A stretch of 56,596 nucleotides of DNA from Azotobacter chroococcum. Lineage in GTDB: Bacteria > Pseudomonadota > Gammaproteobacteria > Pseudomonadales > Pseudomonadaceae. This document shows positions 38,067 to 46,934 of this stretch, piece by piece. The notes under the pieces were generated by a model. It saw only the letters and a list, made by a program, of their open reading frames with translations, had not been told where the DNA came from and did not search any database. Numbering within the stretch: position 1 is the first letter of the stretch; every line of letters begins with the position of its first letter. Location: the NCBI RefSeq assembly GCF_004339665.1, contig NZ_SMMU01000024.1, positions 1 to 56,596 of the forward strand, written 5' to 3'. The position numbers were made by a program, and so were the translations under genes.

Positions 38067-38558
38067 ATGCAGGATGTCGGGAAGCTGGTGGCGTTTCTCC
38101 AGGAGCGCAAGCTGAAGCTGAGCACGGCCGAGTCCTGCACCTGCGGCCTCATGGCCTCGCTGCTGGCGAACGAGCCCGGCTGCGGCCAGGTGCTGGACTG
38201 CGGCTTCATCGTCTATTCGCCGCAGTCCAAGCACCGCCTGCTGGGCGTCGACTTCGCGACCATGGAGCGGTTCGGGCTGACCAGCGAGGAAGTCGCCACG
38301 GAAATGGCGATCGGCGCGCTCAAGGCCAGCCGTGCCGATCTGGCGGTGGCCAATACCGGCGTGGCCGACGACTCCGAGGAGGACCCGGGCGGCACCCAGT
38401 GCTATGCCTATGCCCTGATGCAGGGCGAGCGCCTGGCCGTGGTCAGCGAGACAGTGCAATTCGACGGCGACCGGGTCGCGATCCGCAAGCAGGCGGCCCG
38501 CCATGGCCTGAGCCAGATTCCGGAAAAGCTCGAAGAGCTGCTGAAAAAACTCCGCTAG
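38067..38558 (+). CDS. pncC: CinA C-terminal domain protein, nicotinamide mononucleotide amidase
   Basis: The 163-residue enzyme deamidates NMN to nicotinate mononucleotide in pyridine nucleotide salvage. KLSTAESCTCGLMASLL is the conserved opening with the catalytic Ser (TAESCTGG type, here with Cys for Gly), and VANTGVADDSEEDPGGTQCYAYA is the central GxAGP-like block, altered to NTGVADDS. These two changes make the activity less certain than in standard PncC. The ATG at 38067 follows GGAG; an in-frame ATG at 38052 is possible. The gene is alone. Confidence 0.7.
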   Translation: MQDVGKLVAFLQERKLKLSTAESCTCGLMASLLANEPGCGQVLDCGFIVYSPQSKHRLLGVDFATMERFGLTSEEVATEMAIGALKASRADLAVANTGVADDSEEDPGGTQCYAYALMQGERLAVVSETVQFDGDRVAIRKQAARHGLSQIPEKLEELLKKLR

Positions 38559-38630
38559 AGCAGTTTCACCCTATTCAGATTCGCCTTTTGGGGGCGATCA
38601 GGATAACGACATGCGTGGATGGCCGCTCCG

Positions 38631-38717
38631 TAGGTCGGGTTAGCGTAGCGTAACCCGACAGCCTGCCCGGCATTGCCTGTCGCGTCGGGTTACGCCCTAC
38701 GGGCTAACCCGACCTAC
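38631..38717. repeat. Large inverted repeat element
   Basis: TAGGTCGGGTTAGCGTAGCG on the left and its near-inverse (GGGCTAACCCGACCTA) on the right, with internal TAACCCGACA / GTCGGGTTA. This is the dispersed TAGGTCGGGTTAGCG repeat common in many proteobacterial genomes. It sits between pncC and the sorbosone dehydrogenase-like gene, both ending here, and may fold as a terminator. Confidence 0.75.
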
Positions 38718-38755
38718 AGTTGCAGCAGTGATCCGGTATCTAGCCCACTTCCGGC

Positions 38756-40078
38756 TCAGGGCGCCGGCGTGACCCGCCACACCACATTCCCCACATCGTC
38801 GGCCACCAGCAGCGCGCCCGCCTTGTCGACCGTCACGCCGACCGGCCGGCCGTAGGCCTCGTCCTTCGCCTCGTCGACGAATCCGGTGAGGATGTCTTCC
38901 GGCGGCCCGGCGGGGCGGCCCTGGTCGTCGAAGGGCACGAAGATCACCTTGTAGCCGCTGCGCGGCTTGCGGTTCCAGGAGCCGTGCTGGCCGACGAAGG
39001 CGCCGTTGCGGTAGCGCGGCGGCAGCAGTCCGCCCTGGTAGAAGGTCAGGCCCAGGGAGGCGGTGTGCGGGCCGAGGGCGTAATCCGGCACCAGGGCCTT
39101 GGCCACCAGATCCGGACGCGGCGGTTTGACGCGCTCGTCGACGTGCTGGCCGTAGTAGCTGTAGGGCCAGCCGTAGAAGCCGCCGTCCTTCACCGAGGTC
39201 ATGTAGTCCGGCACCAGGTCGCTGCCGATCTCGTCGCGCTCGTTGACCGCCACCCAGAGCGCGCCGCTTTGCGGCTGCCAGGCCAGGCCGTTGGGGTTGC
39301 GCAGGCCGGAGGCGAACAGGCGGGTGGCGCCGCTGGCCGGATCGACCTCGAGCACGGCGGCGCGGTTCTCCTCGACCGCCATGCCGTGCTCGGCGACGTT
39401 GCTGTTGGAGCCCACGGTGACGTAGAGCCTGCGGCCGTCGCGGCTGGCGATCAGGTCCTTGGTCCAGTGATGGTTCAGCGTCCCGGCCGGCAGGTCGGCT
39501 ACCTTCACGCCGGGGACGTCGATCCTGGTTTCGCCTTCCCGGTAGGGGAAGCGGACGACGGCGTCGGTATTGGCGACATAGAGCTGGTCACCGACCAGCG
39601 CCATGCCGAACGGCGAGTTGAGGTTCTCCAGCAGCGTCGTGCGGATTTCCGCGACTCCGTCACCGTCCCCGTCGCGCAGCAGGCTGATGCGGTTGGCGCT
39701 GGGCACGCCGGCACCGGCGCGGGCCATCGCCCTCTTCATCACCCAGCCGCGAACGCCCCCGTTGTCGTCGGGCTTGGCCGGCGCGTTGGTCTCGGCGACC
39801 AGCACGTCGCCGTTGGGCAGCGTCAGCAGCGTGCGCGGATGGTCCAGACCGCTGGCGAAGGCCTTCACCTGCAGGCCCGCGGCGGCGGTGGGCTGCTTGC
39901 CTGGCGGCCAGCCGACCGCCGTGGCGATGTTCACCGTGGGGATCAGGCTCGGGTTCGGCGCGGGCAGTTGCGGTTGCGGGCCATAGCCCGTGTCGACCGG
40001 CAGCCTGGCGGTGTCGCCGCAGCCGCCGAGGAGAAGCAGGAGAGGAGTACCGATGAGCAGGCGAGCGAGGCGCAGCAT
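38756..40078 (-). CDS. PQQ-type sugar dehydrogenase lipoprotein (sorbosone dehydrogenase-like)
   Basis: The 440-residue protein has a lipoprotein signal ([10 protein letters not shown], lipid on Cys21 approximately). A six-bladed propeller of the soluble glucose/sorbosone dehydrogenase family follows, with [62 protein letters not shown] and [28 protein letters not shown]. Members oxidise sugars using PQQ in the periplasm, but many are of unknown substrate. The ATG at 40078 is preceded by GGAG; an ATG at 40093 is an alternative. Confidence 0.8.
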   Translation of the reverse strand: MLRLARLLIGTPLLLLLGGCGDTARLPVDTGYGPQPQLPAPNPSLIPTVNIATAVGWPPGKQPTAAAGLQVKAFASGLDHPRTLLTLPNGDVLVAETNAPAKPDDNGGVRGWVMKRAMARAGAGVPSANRISLLRDGDGDGVAEIRTTLLENLNSPFGMALVGDQLYVANTDAVVRFPYREGETRIDVPGVKVADLPAGTLNHHWTKDLIASRDGRRLYVTVGSNSNVAEHGMAVEENRAAVLEVDPASGATRLFASGLRNPNGLAWQPQSGALWVAVNERDEIGSDLVPDYMTSVKDGGFYGWPYSYYGQHVDERVKPPRPDLVAKALVPDYALGPHTASLGLTFYQGGLLPPRYRNGAFVGQHGSWNRKPRSGYKVIFVPFDDQGRPAGPPEDILTGFVDEAKDEAYGRPVGVTVDKAGALLVADDVGNVVWRVTPAP

Positions 40079-40191
40079 GGTCTGTCTCCGCATGGGGCAT
40101 TGCAGGTTTGACTCGCGGAGCGCGCAAAGTGCGCCTGCTCCGTTCACTTCGACCTTCCTGCCTGGTGGGCAGGCCGGTGCCCGGTGCTCTC

Positions 40192-40809
40192 CTACGGCAG
40201 GATCACCAGGCGGTTGGGCAGCTCGTTGCGTTCATGGGTGGCGGGCAGCTGTTCCTTGAGCAGCGCACCGCAGGCCTCGATGCAGGCGAGAAAGCCCTGC
40301 AGCGTCTCGCCGCGCTTCACCTGGGCGGTGAAGGTTTCGACGACCGCCTGCCAGTTCGAGTCGTCCAGGCGGCTGGCAATCCCCCGGTCCACCAGGATCT
40401 CCACATAGCGCTCGGCTTCGGCGACGAAGATCAGCATGCCGCTTTCCGCCTCGGTGTGATGCAGGCCGAGTTCGATGAACTGCCGCCGCGCCAGGTTGCT
40501 GGCGCGCCAGTGGCGCACCGGGCGCGGGACCAGCCGGGTGGTGAGGGCGGGCAGGCGGAACAGCAGGCTGCACAGGATGAAGGTCGCCCACTGCACCAGC
40601 AGCAGCTGTCCGGCTCCGAGCCAGTTGCCGACGAGGTTCAGCGCGCCGGGCAGCAGCAGGGCGAGCAGCCCGGCCCAGAGCAGGGAGATGTAGGTGTAGT
40701 CGTCGGCCCGGGCCGCCAGCACCGTCACCAGCTCGGCGTCCGTTTCCCGCTCGATCCGTTCGATCGCCGCGGCGACCTGCCGCTGTTCGCTTTCGGTCAA
40801 CAATGTCAT
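40192..40809 (-). CDS. TPM-domain membrane protein
   Basis: The 205-residue protein begins with a short TPM-type beginning ([29 protein letters not shown]). Two membrane segments follow (about 42-60 and 67-85), then the rest of the domain ([31 protein letters not shown]). It is third in the LemA-TPM-TPM operon found in many proteobacteria, whose role in envelope integrity is not well defined. It begins 12 bases after the stop of the preceding TPM gene. Confidence 0.75.
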   Translation of the reverse strand: MTLLTESEQRQVAAAIERIERETDAELVTVLAARADDYTYISLLWAGLLALLLPGALNLVGNWLGAGQLLLVQWATFILCSLLFRLPALTTRLVPRPVRHWRASNLARRQFIELGLHHTEAESGMLIFVAEAERYVEILVDRGIASRLDDSNWQAVVETFTAQVKRGETLQGFLACIEACGALLKEQLPATHERNELPNRLVILP

Positions 40810-40821
40810 CGATTAGCGTCC

Positions 40822-41547
40822 CTACCAGCCACCGGAGGCGCCGCCGCCGCCAAAGCCGCCGCCGCGCCCGCCAAAACCGCCACCCCCGCCGCCTCCGCCA
40901 TGGCGCAGGCCGCCGAGCAGGGCGCCGGCCAACAGGGCGCTGCGGCCGCGCCCGCCGCGAACCAGCAGCAGGATGATCGCCAACAGCACGATCAGCAGGA
41001 GCGACGACGGCTCGTCCGACTCCTGCGTGTCGGGGATCAGGCCCTGTTCGCCCTGCAGGGGCTTGCCGCCCAGTACCCAGAGCATCGCCGTGACGCCCTC
41101 GCTGATGCCGCGGGCAAAGTCGCCCTGCCGGAAGGCCGGAACGATGATGTTGTGGATGATCAGCGCGGACTGGGCGTCGGTCAGGCGTCCCTCCAAGCCA
41201 TAGCCGACCTCGATGCGGACCCGCCGCTCGTCGCGCGCGACGATCAGCAGCGCGCCGTTGTCCCTGCCCTTCTGGCCGATGCCCCAGCGGCGGCCCAGCT
41301 CGACGCCGAACTCTTCGATGTTGCTCCCCGCCAGATCCGGCACGGTGACCACCACCAACTGGTCGCCGCTGGCCTGCTCATGGGCCGCCAGGATCTGCGT
41401 CAGGCGCGCCTCGGTCGCGGCATCGAGCAGTTCGGCACGATCCACCACCCGTCCAGTCAAGGCAAGGAAGCCGGCCTCCTGGGCCTGGGCGACCAGGACC
41501 CAGGCGCAGAGCAGCAGGCCCTGAAGGAGCCTGGGTGCCAGTGTCAT
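40822..41547 (-). CDS. YgcG/TPM domain protein with Gly-rich C-terminus
   Basis: The 241-residue protein has a signal peptide (1-22, VAQAQ) and a periplasmic TPM (TLP18.3) domain at about 33-160 (TQILAAHEQASGDQLVVVTVPDL, GVELGRRWGIGQKGRDNGALLIVARDERRVRIEVGYGLEG). One membrane helix lies near 182-196, and the tail is nearly pure Gly (GGGGGGGGFGGRGGGFGGGG), as in YgcG. The stop of lemA overlaps its start by ATGA. Function is unknown. Confidence 0.82.
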   Translation of the reverse strand: MTLAPRLLQGLLLCAWVLVAQAQEAGFLALTGRVVDRAELLDAATEARLTQILAAHEQASGDQLVVVTVPDLAGSNIEEFGVELGRRWGIGQKGRDNGALLIVARDERRVRIEVGYGLEGRLTDAQSALIIHNIIVPAFRQGDFARGISEGVTAMLWVLGGKPLQGEQGLIPDTQESDEPSSLLLIVLLAIILLLVRGGRGRSALLAGALLGGLRHGGGGGGGGFGGRGGGFGGGGASGGW

Positions 41548-42158
41548 TGGAACTTCACTTGCGGTACCTGTTCTGCACCCTGGCTCGTGGCCTCGAAGCT
41601 TTCGCGGACCGGCAGGTCGCGGTAGAGCAGGCTGTGCCAGATGCGTCCGGGGAAGGTGCGGATCTCGGTGTTGTAGCGCTCCACCGCGGCGATGAAGTCG
41701 CGGCGCGCCACCGCGATGCGGTTTTCGGTGCCTTCCAGCTGGGACTGCAGGGCGAGGAAATTCTGGTTGGCCTTCAGCTCGGGATAGCGCTCCGACACCA
41801 CCATCAGCCGGCTCAGCGCACCGCTCAACTGGTCCTGCGCCTGCTGGTACTGCTGCAGCTTCTGCGGATCATCCAGCGTGTCGGCATCCACCTGGATGGA
41901 GGTGGCCTTGGCCCGCGCCTCGATCACCGCGGTCAGGGTCTCCCGCTCGTGCTGGGCGTAGGCCCTGACCGTTTCCACCAGATTGGGGATCAGGTCGGCG
42001 CGCCGCTGGTACTGGTTCTCCACCTGCCCCCAGGTCGCCTTCACTTGCTCGTCGTAGGTGGGAATGTCGTTGATGCCGCAGCCTGCCAGGAGCCACGACA
42101 CGATCAGGAGCGTGGCCAGCCGCCATTGAAGCCAGGAGCCTTGTCTGGAGTGGGTCAT
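41544..42158 (-). CDS. lemA: LemA family lipoprotein-like membrane protein
   Basis: The 204-residue protein has an N-terminal signal anchor ending in LLAGCG, a lipobox. A helical LemA body follows: YDEQVKATWGQVENQYQRRADLIPNLVETVRAYAQHERETL is the hallmark, and LSRLMVVSERYPELKANQNFLALQSQLEGTENRIAVARRDF is the second. It is first in the operon with two TPM proteins. The start at 42158 gives the hydrophobic N-terminus; the longer frame to 42296 lacks it at the start. Confidence 0.85.
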   Translation of the reverse strand: MTHSRQGSWLQWRLATLLIVSWLLAGCGINDIPTYDEQVKATWGQVENQYQRRADLIPNLVETVRAYAQHERETLTAVIEARAKATSIQVDADTLDDPQKLQQYQQAQDQLSGALSRLMVVSERYPELKANQNFLALQSQLEGTENRIAVARRDFIAAVERYNTEIRTFPGRIWHSLLYRDLPVRESFEATSQGAEQVPQVKFQ

Positions 42159-42504
42159 CCGCGTGTTCCGCCTTGCCGATTGACTGGGTGCCTGCCGGTT
42201 GCGCCGGTCGGTCATTAGCAGTCTAGAGACTCTCGGGGGGCGTGTTTGAAAAGGAGTGGGGATATCGGCGCGCAGGTTGCGCTGGTTATGAGGCACTGAT
42301 GGACGGCGGAGTTACGGCGGAGTTACGGCGGAGGCGGGCCAATTGATCTGATAATGGGTGCTGCGCCCGCCTGATCTTGCCCAGCCTCAGTGGTTGCTAT
42401 CAACGTATGCAAGTGCAAGATGCTTACCCCTTGCGCCCGTGCGTTTGCCCGGGCGCAGGGCTTCACGTCTTCAGGTCAGGCTGAGCCAAATCAAGCGGGC
42501 GAAG
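42159..42504. other. Intergenic region at the island edge
   Basis: 346 bases lie between lemA and DUF1097, with no gene seen. A short tandem repeat CGGCGGAGTTA occurs twice and partly a third time (42304-42336). Base composition falls here from GC-rich to nearer average, marking the left boundary of the acquired-looking region. Confidence 0.5.
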
Positions 42505-43014
42505 TCAGTTCTCATGGATCAGGTGGTGTTGCAATTGGTAGGCGATCCAGCCGGCCATCGCGCCTAGCCCGGTGGCTCCGCCAAGCAGCGCGAGACTTTC
42601 TAGAGAAGGCTCGAGATGCGCGGCAAAGAAGGTGATCACGCCCAGGAAATAGCCCAGGATGTTGTTTAGCCAGGGCAGTGCGCGCAGCGACACGACGATC
42701 ATTGTGACGATGAAGACCGCAATCGGCAGCGCGAACACTCCCAGACTGGGTGCCAGCACACCGAGCGTCAACGCCGAGCCGATGCCTAAGGCGTGCCCCA
42801 GCCAGACACAGGCCAGGTTGATCGCACCATCGCGACTGCTTGGCCCACGACTGAAGAAGGCGACAAAGCCGACGAACATCGCCCATACGGGCAGAGTCAG
42901 CGCTGCGCTCGCCCCCGCCGCCAGCGCGGCAGTCAGGGCCGCAACGGTAGTGAAGGCGACGAACCTGAGCGCTGATGGTTTGCGGTGTGCCAAGGCTTCT
43001 GCTTGCTGGCTCAT
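42505..43014 (-). CDS. DUF1097 membrane protein
   Basis: A 169-residue inner-membrane protein with about five helices. FVGFVAFFSRGPSSRDGAINLACVWLGHALG and PWLNNILGYFLGVITFFAAHLEPS fit the DUF1097 family, which has no known function and is sometimes considered a transporter-like or chaperone-like membrane protein. AAAAGGAGC precedes the ATG. A chimeric fragment ORF stops two bases upstream, so readthrough from it may supply translation. Confidence 0.7.
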   Translation of the reverse strand: MSQQAEALAHRKPSALRFVAFTTVAALTAALAAGASAALTLPVWAMFVGFVAFFSRGPSSRDGAINLACVWLGHALGIGSALTLGVLAPSLGVFALPIAVFIVTMIVVSLRALPWLNNILGYFLGVITFFAAHLEPSLESLALLGGATGLGAMAGWIAYQLQHHLIHEN

Positions 43015-43016
43015 GG

Positions 43017-43190
43017 TTATTGCTCCTTTTCAATCTGGAGCTCAGGCGAGGCCGCCGTTGGGACGATGCCACAAGCCTCGACCTTGACCAGCACCTTAAT
43101 AGGACGAAGTGTAGGAACCGGCATCTCTTCGATCACCATGGGTTTACCACATTCATACATACGAGCAGCACGCATCATTTTTGTTGTCAT
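43017..43190 (-). pseudogene. 5' fragment of a zinc alcohol dehydrogenase
   Basis: The frame reads MTTKMMRAARMYECGKPMV and continues to CGIVP, almost the same as residues 1-43 of the intact ADH at 44107-45222. It then breaks off into unrelated residues and stops just before DUF1097. It keeps the GGGAG ribosome site. Only about 43 of 371 residues remain, so no enzyme can result. Confidence 0.85.
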
Positions 43191-43452
43191 TGTTATCTCC
43201 CACTCTATTGTTTTTGTTTTTTCAACCACTTACCCAACCAGCTACCTTGTTAGCGAGTAACCGTAACAATAAGCTGTGCTGTGCCAGCCGTGTGGATGGC
43301 AACAGTCTTAACGCAACCCATTCCTGCCTTGCACGTCGCCGACAGTCACTCCTCCGAGCCAGATGTAAATATGACTACCGGTCGCCATGGTCAGGCCAAA
43401 AGCAATTTCATTACAGCGTGGGCCACGCCTATATGGCCATTTCGGCAACCCC
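43058..43452. repeat. Diverged duplicate block, copy 1
   Basis: About 395 bases match 45089-45488 with many point changes and small indels. The block holds the ADH 5' end, the ADH-AA_synth spacer and the AA_synth 3' end. Same orientation as copy 2. Confidence 0.9.
43308..43452 (-). pseudogene. 3' fragment of an AA_synth (DUF1185) gene
   Basis: The minus strand encodes NEIAFGLTMATGSHIY, then WLGGVTVGDVQGRNGLR and a stop, closely matching the last 46 residues of the intact gene at 45345-45926. The rest of the gene is missing; the cupin stop codon lies five bases upstream. Remnant of a duplicated AA_synth-ADH pair. Confidence 0.85.
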
Positions 43453-43456
43453 ATTG

Positions 43457-44017
43457 TTAGGGGGCCAAGGAATCAGTTGCCGAGGTGCTTGCTCCCAGCA
43501 TGAAGAAAATCGCCTTGGCCAGCCGTTGGGACTTATTGCGCCACGCATGGCGCGTACCGTTTTGAATTACCACATCGCCGGCCCGCAGCAAGCGCTGCTC
43601 GCCATTGTCCAATTCCAGATACAGTTCACCTTCAAGCAACACGGCATAGTCGACAGTCGGCGTGCGGTGCATACCTGGGTGTTCGACTTCGAAGCGTTCA
43701 ATCAGCCCAGGCAGTGCCGCTGTCATTTCTTCGAAGGCACGCTTCGGGTCCAACGGCGAAGCCATTACACTGTCCGGAGGAAAGCTCACAGCCAGTAATG
43801 ATGTATTCCCTGCACTTGGTATCAGCGAGCCTTGCAAGAGAGTCAGGTCTTTGGCAGCAGAGACGGGCAGCATCGGCGAACCTTCGGTACACCACACCTG
43901 GGCTATGCCGTGACCGGGTATATCGGTGAAGTCCTTGGCTCGCGGCGCCATCCCGTCGGAAACAAACACAGCATTGCCGAGCGCATCATGGCCCGTCACC
44001 ACTCTTCGTATCTGCAT
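43457..44017 (-). CDS. Cupin domain protein
   Basis: The 186-residue protein has a C-terminal cupin: HRTPTVDYAVLLEGELYLELDNGEQRLLRAGDVVIQNGTRHAWRN carries the motif 1 region (with T/D in place of part of the usual HxH) and motif 2 (G-D-x4-N-G-x-H). The final His is clear; the other metal ligands are weaker, so it may be non-catalytic or bind metal differently. GAGGAG precedes the ATG at 44017. It lies between ADH and DUF1097 in the catabolic island and probably acts on or binds a pathway intermediate. Substrate unknown. Confidence 0.75.
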   Translation of the reverse strand: MQIRRVVTGHDALGNAVFVSDGMAPRAKDFTDIPGHGIAQVWCTEGSPMLPVSAAKDLTLLQGSLIPSAGNTSLLAVSFPPDSVMASPLDPKRAFEEMTAALPGLIERFEVEHPGMHRTPTVDYAVLLEGELYLELDNGEQRLLRAGDVVIQNGTRHAWRNKSQRLAKAIFFMLGASTSATDSLAP

Positions 44018-44106
44018 CAGAGATCTCCTCATGATCAGCAAGCGTTCGAAACCTGTCGCAAGGCATGGGTGGGCGAAGTGCAGAAGCACTCAGCCCACCA
44101 TTGTCC

Positions 44107-45222
44107 TCACGGGCAGATAACGTAATTGCTGAACCCACCAAGGCGATTTTCGATCCCAGATATGGCCTCGTTGATCTGATCCAGCGGGAAGGTGTTGTGT
44201 TCGAAGAACGACAGATCAAGTACGCCCGACTCGACCATATCGGCCATTTGCTGCCCTTGGCCGGTGGTGAACCAGACTGAGCCGCTGACCGAGATGTCGT
44301 TGTCCATCATCCAGTGCATATCCAGCGGCACTTTGTCGGCGACAGCACCAACGTTGACCAGGTGACCACTGCGATGCAGGCAGCGCATTGAGTCAACCAG
44401 GCTATCGGCAGGGGCGCCAGGACCCAGCGCATCGATCACCACATCCAGACCGCCGCCCTGGGTGACATTGTTCACCCACTCAGAGGTTGGGCAGCTGCCC
44501 AACTTGTGAATCTCGATACGGCCGGGCGCAGCCAAGTCCTTCACCCGTTGGAACAGAGCTTCATTGCGTGCCGTGCCGAGAATCTTGCGCACCCCCATGG
44601 CCAATGCCAGGGCCAAAGCCCCAAGGCCGAGGGTACCGCTGATGCCATTGATCAGGATGGTGCTGCTGGGGCCAACATTGGCCTTGAGCAGCGCACGATA
44701 AGCGGTACCCAGGTAGCCTAGGCGCGCAGCCGTCTCGAAGCTCATGCAGTCCGGCAGTTTGACCAGGCTGTACTGCGGCGCTGGCATGTACTCGCACAGG
44801 CCACCGTACGGGTAGTCCTCAAACATACGTGGGCTTCGCGGAGTGAAGCCGAAGTAACCATTGAAGGTATAGGCCGTACAGCCAGTGGTGTTGCCTGACC
44901 GACAGGCACGGCAGGAGCCGCAGTGGCGAGCCGGATTGACGTAGACCCGATCACCCGGCTTGAAGTCATACACTTGCTCGCCAATCGCTTCGATAACACC
45001 CGCCGGATCCAGGCCGAAAATAGCCGGCAGCTTCGGTAGTGGCAACTCTGGGAACCAGTTGACCCAGTTGGTCAGGATATTGTGTAGGTTGGGGACGATG
45101 CCACAAGCCTTGACCTTGACCAGCACCTCAGTAGGACGAAGTGTGGGAACCGGGATCTCCTCAATCACCATGGGTTTGCCACACTCATACATACGAGCAG
45201 CACGCATCATTTTTGTTGCCAT
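44107..45222 (-). CDS. Zinc-dependent alcohol dehydrogenase (MDR family)
   Basis: The 371-residue medium-chain dehydrogenase contains the catalytic zinc Cys in ACGIVPNLHN, the structural zinc lobe CGSCRACRSGNTTGC, the GHE-like region altered to GLDPAGVIEAIGEQV, and the Rossmann motif ILINGISGTLGLGALALA. It oxidises an alcohol with NAD(P); the substrate is unknown. The start at 45222 was chosen for GGGAG seven bases before it; the frame continues to 45261. Its 5' end is duplicated at 43017-43190. Part of the island, downstream of the AA_synth gene on the same strand. Confidence 0.85.
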   Translation of the reverse strand: MATKMMRAARMYECGKPMVIEEIPVPTLRPTEVLVKVKACGIVPNLHNILTNWVNWFPELPLPKLPAIFGLDPAGVIEAIGEQVYDFKPGDRVYVNPARHCGSCRACRSGNTTGCTAYTFNGYFGFTPRSPRMFEDYPYGGLCEYMPAPQYSLVKLPDCMSFETAARLGYLGTAYRALLKANVGPSSTILINGISGTLGLGALALALAMGVRKILGTARNEALFQRVKDLAAPGRIEIHKLGSCPTSEWVNNVTQGGGLDVVIDALGPGAPADSLVDSMRCLHRSGHLVNVGAVADKVPLDMHWMMDNDISVSGSVWFTTGQGQQMADMVESGVLDLSFFEHNTFPLDQINEAISGIENRLGGFSNYVICP

Positions 45223-45488
45223 TGCTATCTCCCACACTATCGTTTTTGTTCTTTCAACCACTCACCCAATCAGCACCTCGGTAGCGAGGTTGGCGAGTAA
45301 CCGTAATAAGCTGTTTTGCGCCAACCGTGTGGATGGCAGCAGTCTTAACGCAAGCCATCCTCGCCTTGCACGTCGCTGACAGCCAGTCCTCCGAGCCGGG
45401 CGTGGATACGACCACCGGTCGCCATGGCCAGGCCAAAAACAATTTCGTTACGGCGTGGACCATCCCACACGGTCATTTCGGCAACCCC
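45089..45488. repeat. Diverged duplicate block, copy 2
   Basis: The counterpart of 43058-43452. Here it spans the beginning of the intact ADH, the spacer and the end of the intact AA_synth gene. Confidence 0.9.
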
Positions 45489-45926
45489 GAAATGGCTGCG
45501 CACATAAGCGGCTTGGATATGCCCCAAGGGAATCATCACCCGACACCCCGGACCGGCAATGGTTTTCGCGGCCGGCACAATGGCCTTTGGATTACCCAAA
45601 GCCTCACGCATTGCCCAGCCACCTGCCTCATGCCAGACGGCACCGTGCTCGAGCTCACCGTCCTCTCCGACAATGGCGCCCTTGCCGTATGCCTGAACCT
45701 TGTCCGCGCCACCCAGCGCAGTGATCAATCGGTTGGATAGATCCCTACCCAAAGCCCTTAACTCCTCCATGAAGGGCAACAAATCCTCGACATATTTTCC
45801 GGCGTAGGGGTTTTCCACGATCGCCAGGGCAACTGCGACCTTCAATGGCTTGGCTGCGACTGGCCCCCCCTCGTGAAGCACCTCTTCGACATCCAGTTTG
45901 AGCTTTCGAATTCTCACCAATGACAT
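45345..45926 (-). CDS. AA_synth (DUF1185) family protein
   Basis: The 193-residue protein of the 'amino acid synthesis' family contains KVAVALAIVENPYAGKYVEDLLPFM near the start and GPRRNEIVFGLAMATGGR near the end. The family is small, of unproven function, and is found in catabolic clusters of soil bacteria. GGAG lies before the ATG. It is divergent from the FAH gene, sharing a 116-base promoter region that contains a candidate GntR site. Confidence 0.7.
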   Translation of the reverse strand: MSLVRIRKLKLDVEEVLHEGGPVAAKPLKVAVALAIVENPYAGKYVEDLLPFMEELRALGRDLSNRLITALGGADKVQAYGKGAIVGEDGELEHGAVWHEAGGWAMREALGNPKAIVPAAKTIAGPGCRVMIPLGHIQAAYVRSHFGVAEMTVWDGPRRNEIVFGLAMATGGRIHARLGGLAVSDVQGEDGLR

Positions 45927-46014
45927 TTTTCGTCTCCTGCTGATCCCACTTCGTCAGTTCTTGCTACTAGGCTTCCACAGTATGCATTTTATGGGGTATA
46001 GTGCAACAAGATAG

Positions 46015-46030
46015 TTTTTATGCACAAAAA
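46015..46030. promoter_or_regulatory. Candidate GntR operator upstream of the FAH gene
   Basis: TTTTTATGCACAAAAA resembles TTTTATGCGCAAAA upstream of the GntR gene (52341-52354). A related TATGCATTTTAT lies 23 bases to the left (45981-45992). Located 12 bases before the FAH ATG. Confidence 0.45.
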
Positions 46031-46042
46031 GGAGACAACAGG

Positions 46043-46894
46043 ATGAAGCTGATTTCGTATCGCAAGAACAGCCAGGCTCGCTTCGGCGCAGTCATCGGGG
46101 AAAAGGTCGTCGACCTGAGCAAACAGTTCCCTTCCACCCCCAACCTGGCCAGCCTGCTGGCCGATACCAGCCTGCTTGAGCAGGCAAAAGCCTATGCCAG
46201 CAGCGCCACTGCCGACTGCGCGCTCAGCGACGTGCAACTGGATCCGGTGATTCCTGCGCCCGGCAAAATCATCTGCGTGGGCATTAATTACGTTGCGCAC
46301 GCCGAGGAGGCTGGACGCAAGGTCGGTCAGTACCCGGTGATTTTCCAGCGCTTCGCGGAAACGCTGCTGGCTCACAATGCCCCGCTGCTGCGCCCAGTGG
46401 TGTCCAAGGAGTTCGATTTTGAGGCCGAGCTGGCCGTGGTGATAGGCAAGGGTGGCGCTCATATCGCCCCTGAAAATGCTATGGAACATGTCGCGGGCTA
46501 TACCTGTTTCAACGACGCCAGCGTTCGCGACTGGCAGTTCCACACCCATCAATACGGCATGGGCAAAACGTTCCGCAGCACTGGCTCTCTAGGGCCATGG
46601 TTGGTGACCGCCGACGAAATTGCCGACTACCGGGAACTGAAAGTACGCGGCATTCTCAACGGCGAGCAGATGCAAGAGGGCGCTCTCTCGGAGCTGGCGT
46701 TCGATATACCGCACCTGATTTCCTATGTTTCCAAGGCTCTAACCTGGAATCCAGGTGACATCCTGGCAACCGGTACCCCCAGCGGTATTGGTTTCAAACG
46801 CAATCCGCCAATCTTCCTCAAACCGGGTGATGTCTTCGAAGTAACCATCTCGCAGATCGGCACCCTGTCCAATCCGGTAATCGACGAAGCCTGA
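46043..46894 (+). CDS. Fumarylacetoacetate hydrolase family protein
   Basis: The 283-residue member of the FAH family cleaves C-C bonds of diketo acids or isomerises/hydrates related acids, using Mg or Mn. The metal-site acids are in EFDFEAELAVVIGKG, and the usual catalytic block is AGYTCFNDASVRDWQ; TPSGIGF follows. KIICVGINYVAHAEEAG is the opening of the C-terminal domain. AAGGAGACAACAGG precedes the ATG. It starts an operon with a VOC protein and an aldehyde dehydrogenase, consistent with ring-cleavage-product degradation. The exact substrate is unknown. Confidence 0.85.
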   Translation: MKLISYRKNSQARFGAVIGEKVVDLSKQFPSTPNLASLLADTSLLEQAKAYASSATADCALSDVQLDPVIPAPGKIICVGINYVAHAEEAGRKVGQYPVIFQRFAETLLAHNAPLLRPVVSKEFDFEAELAVVIGKGGAHIAPENAMEHVAGYTCFNDASVRDWQFHTHQYGMGKTFRSTGSLGPWLVTADEIADYRELKVRGILNGEQMQEGALSELAFDIPHLISYVSKALTWNPGDILATGTPSGIGFKRNPPIFLKPGDVFEVTISQIGTLSNPVIDEA

Positions 46895-46934
46895 GTTTTC
46901 CTCGGGCAACCATAAAAACGGGAGTTCAATCCGC

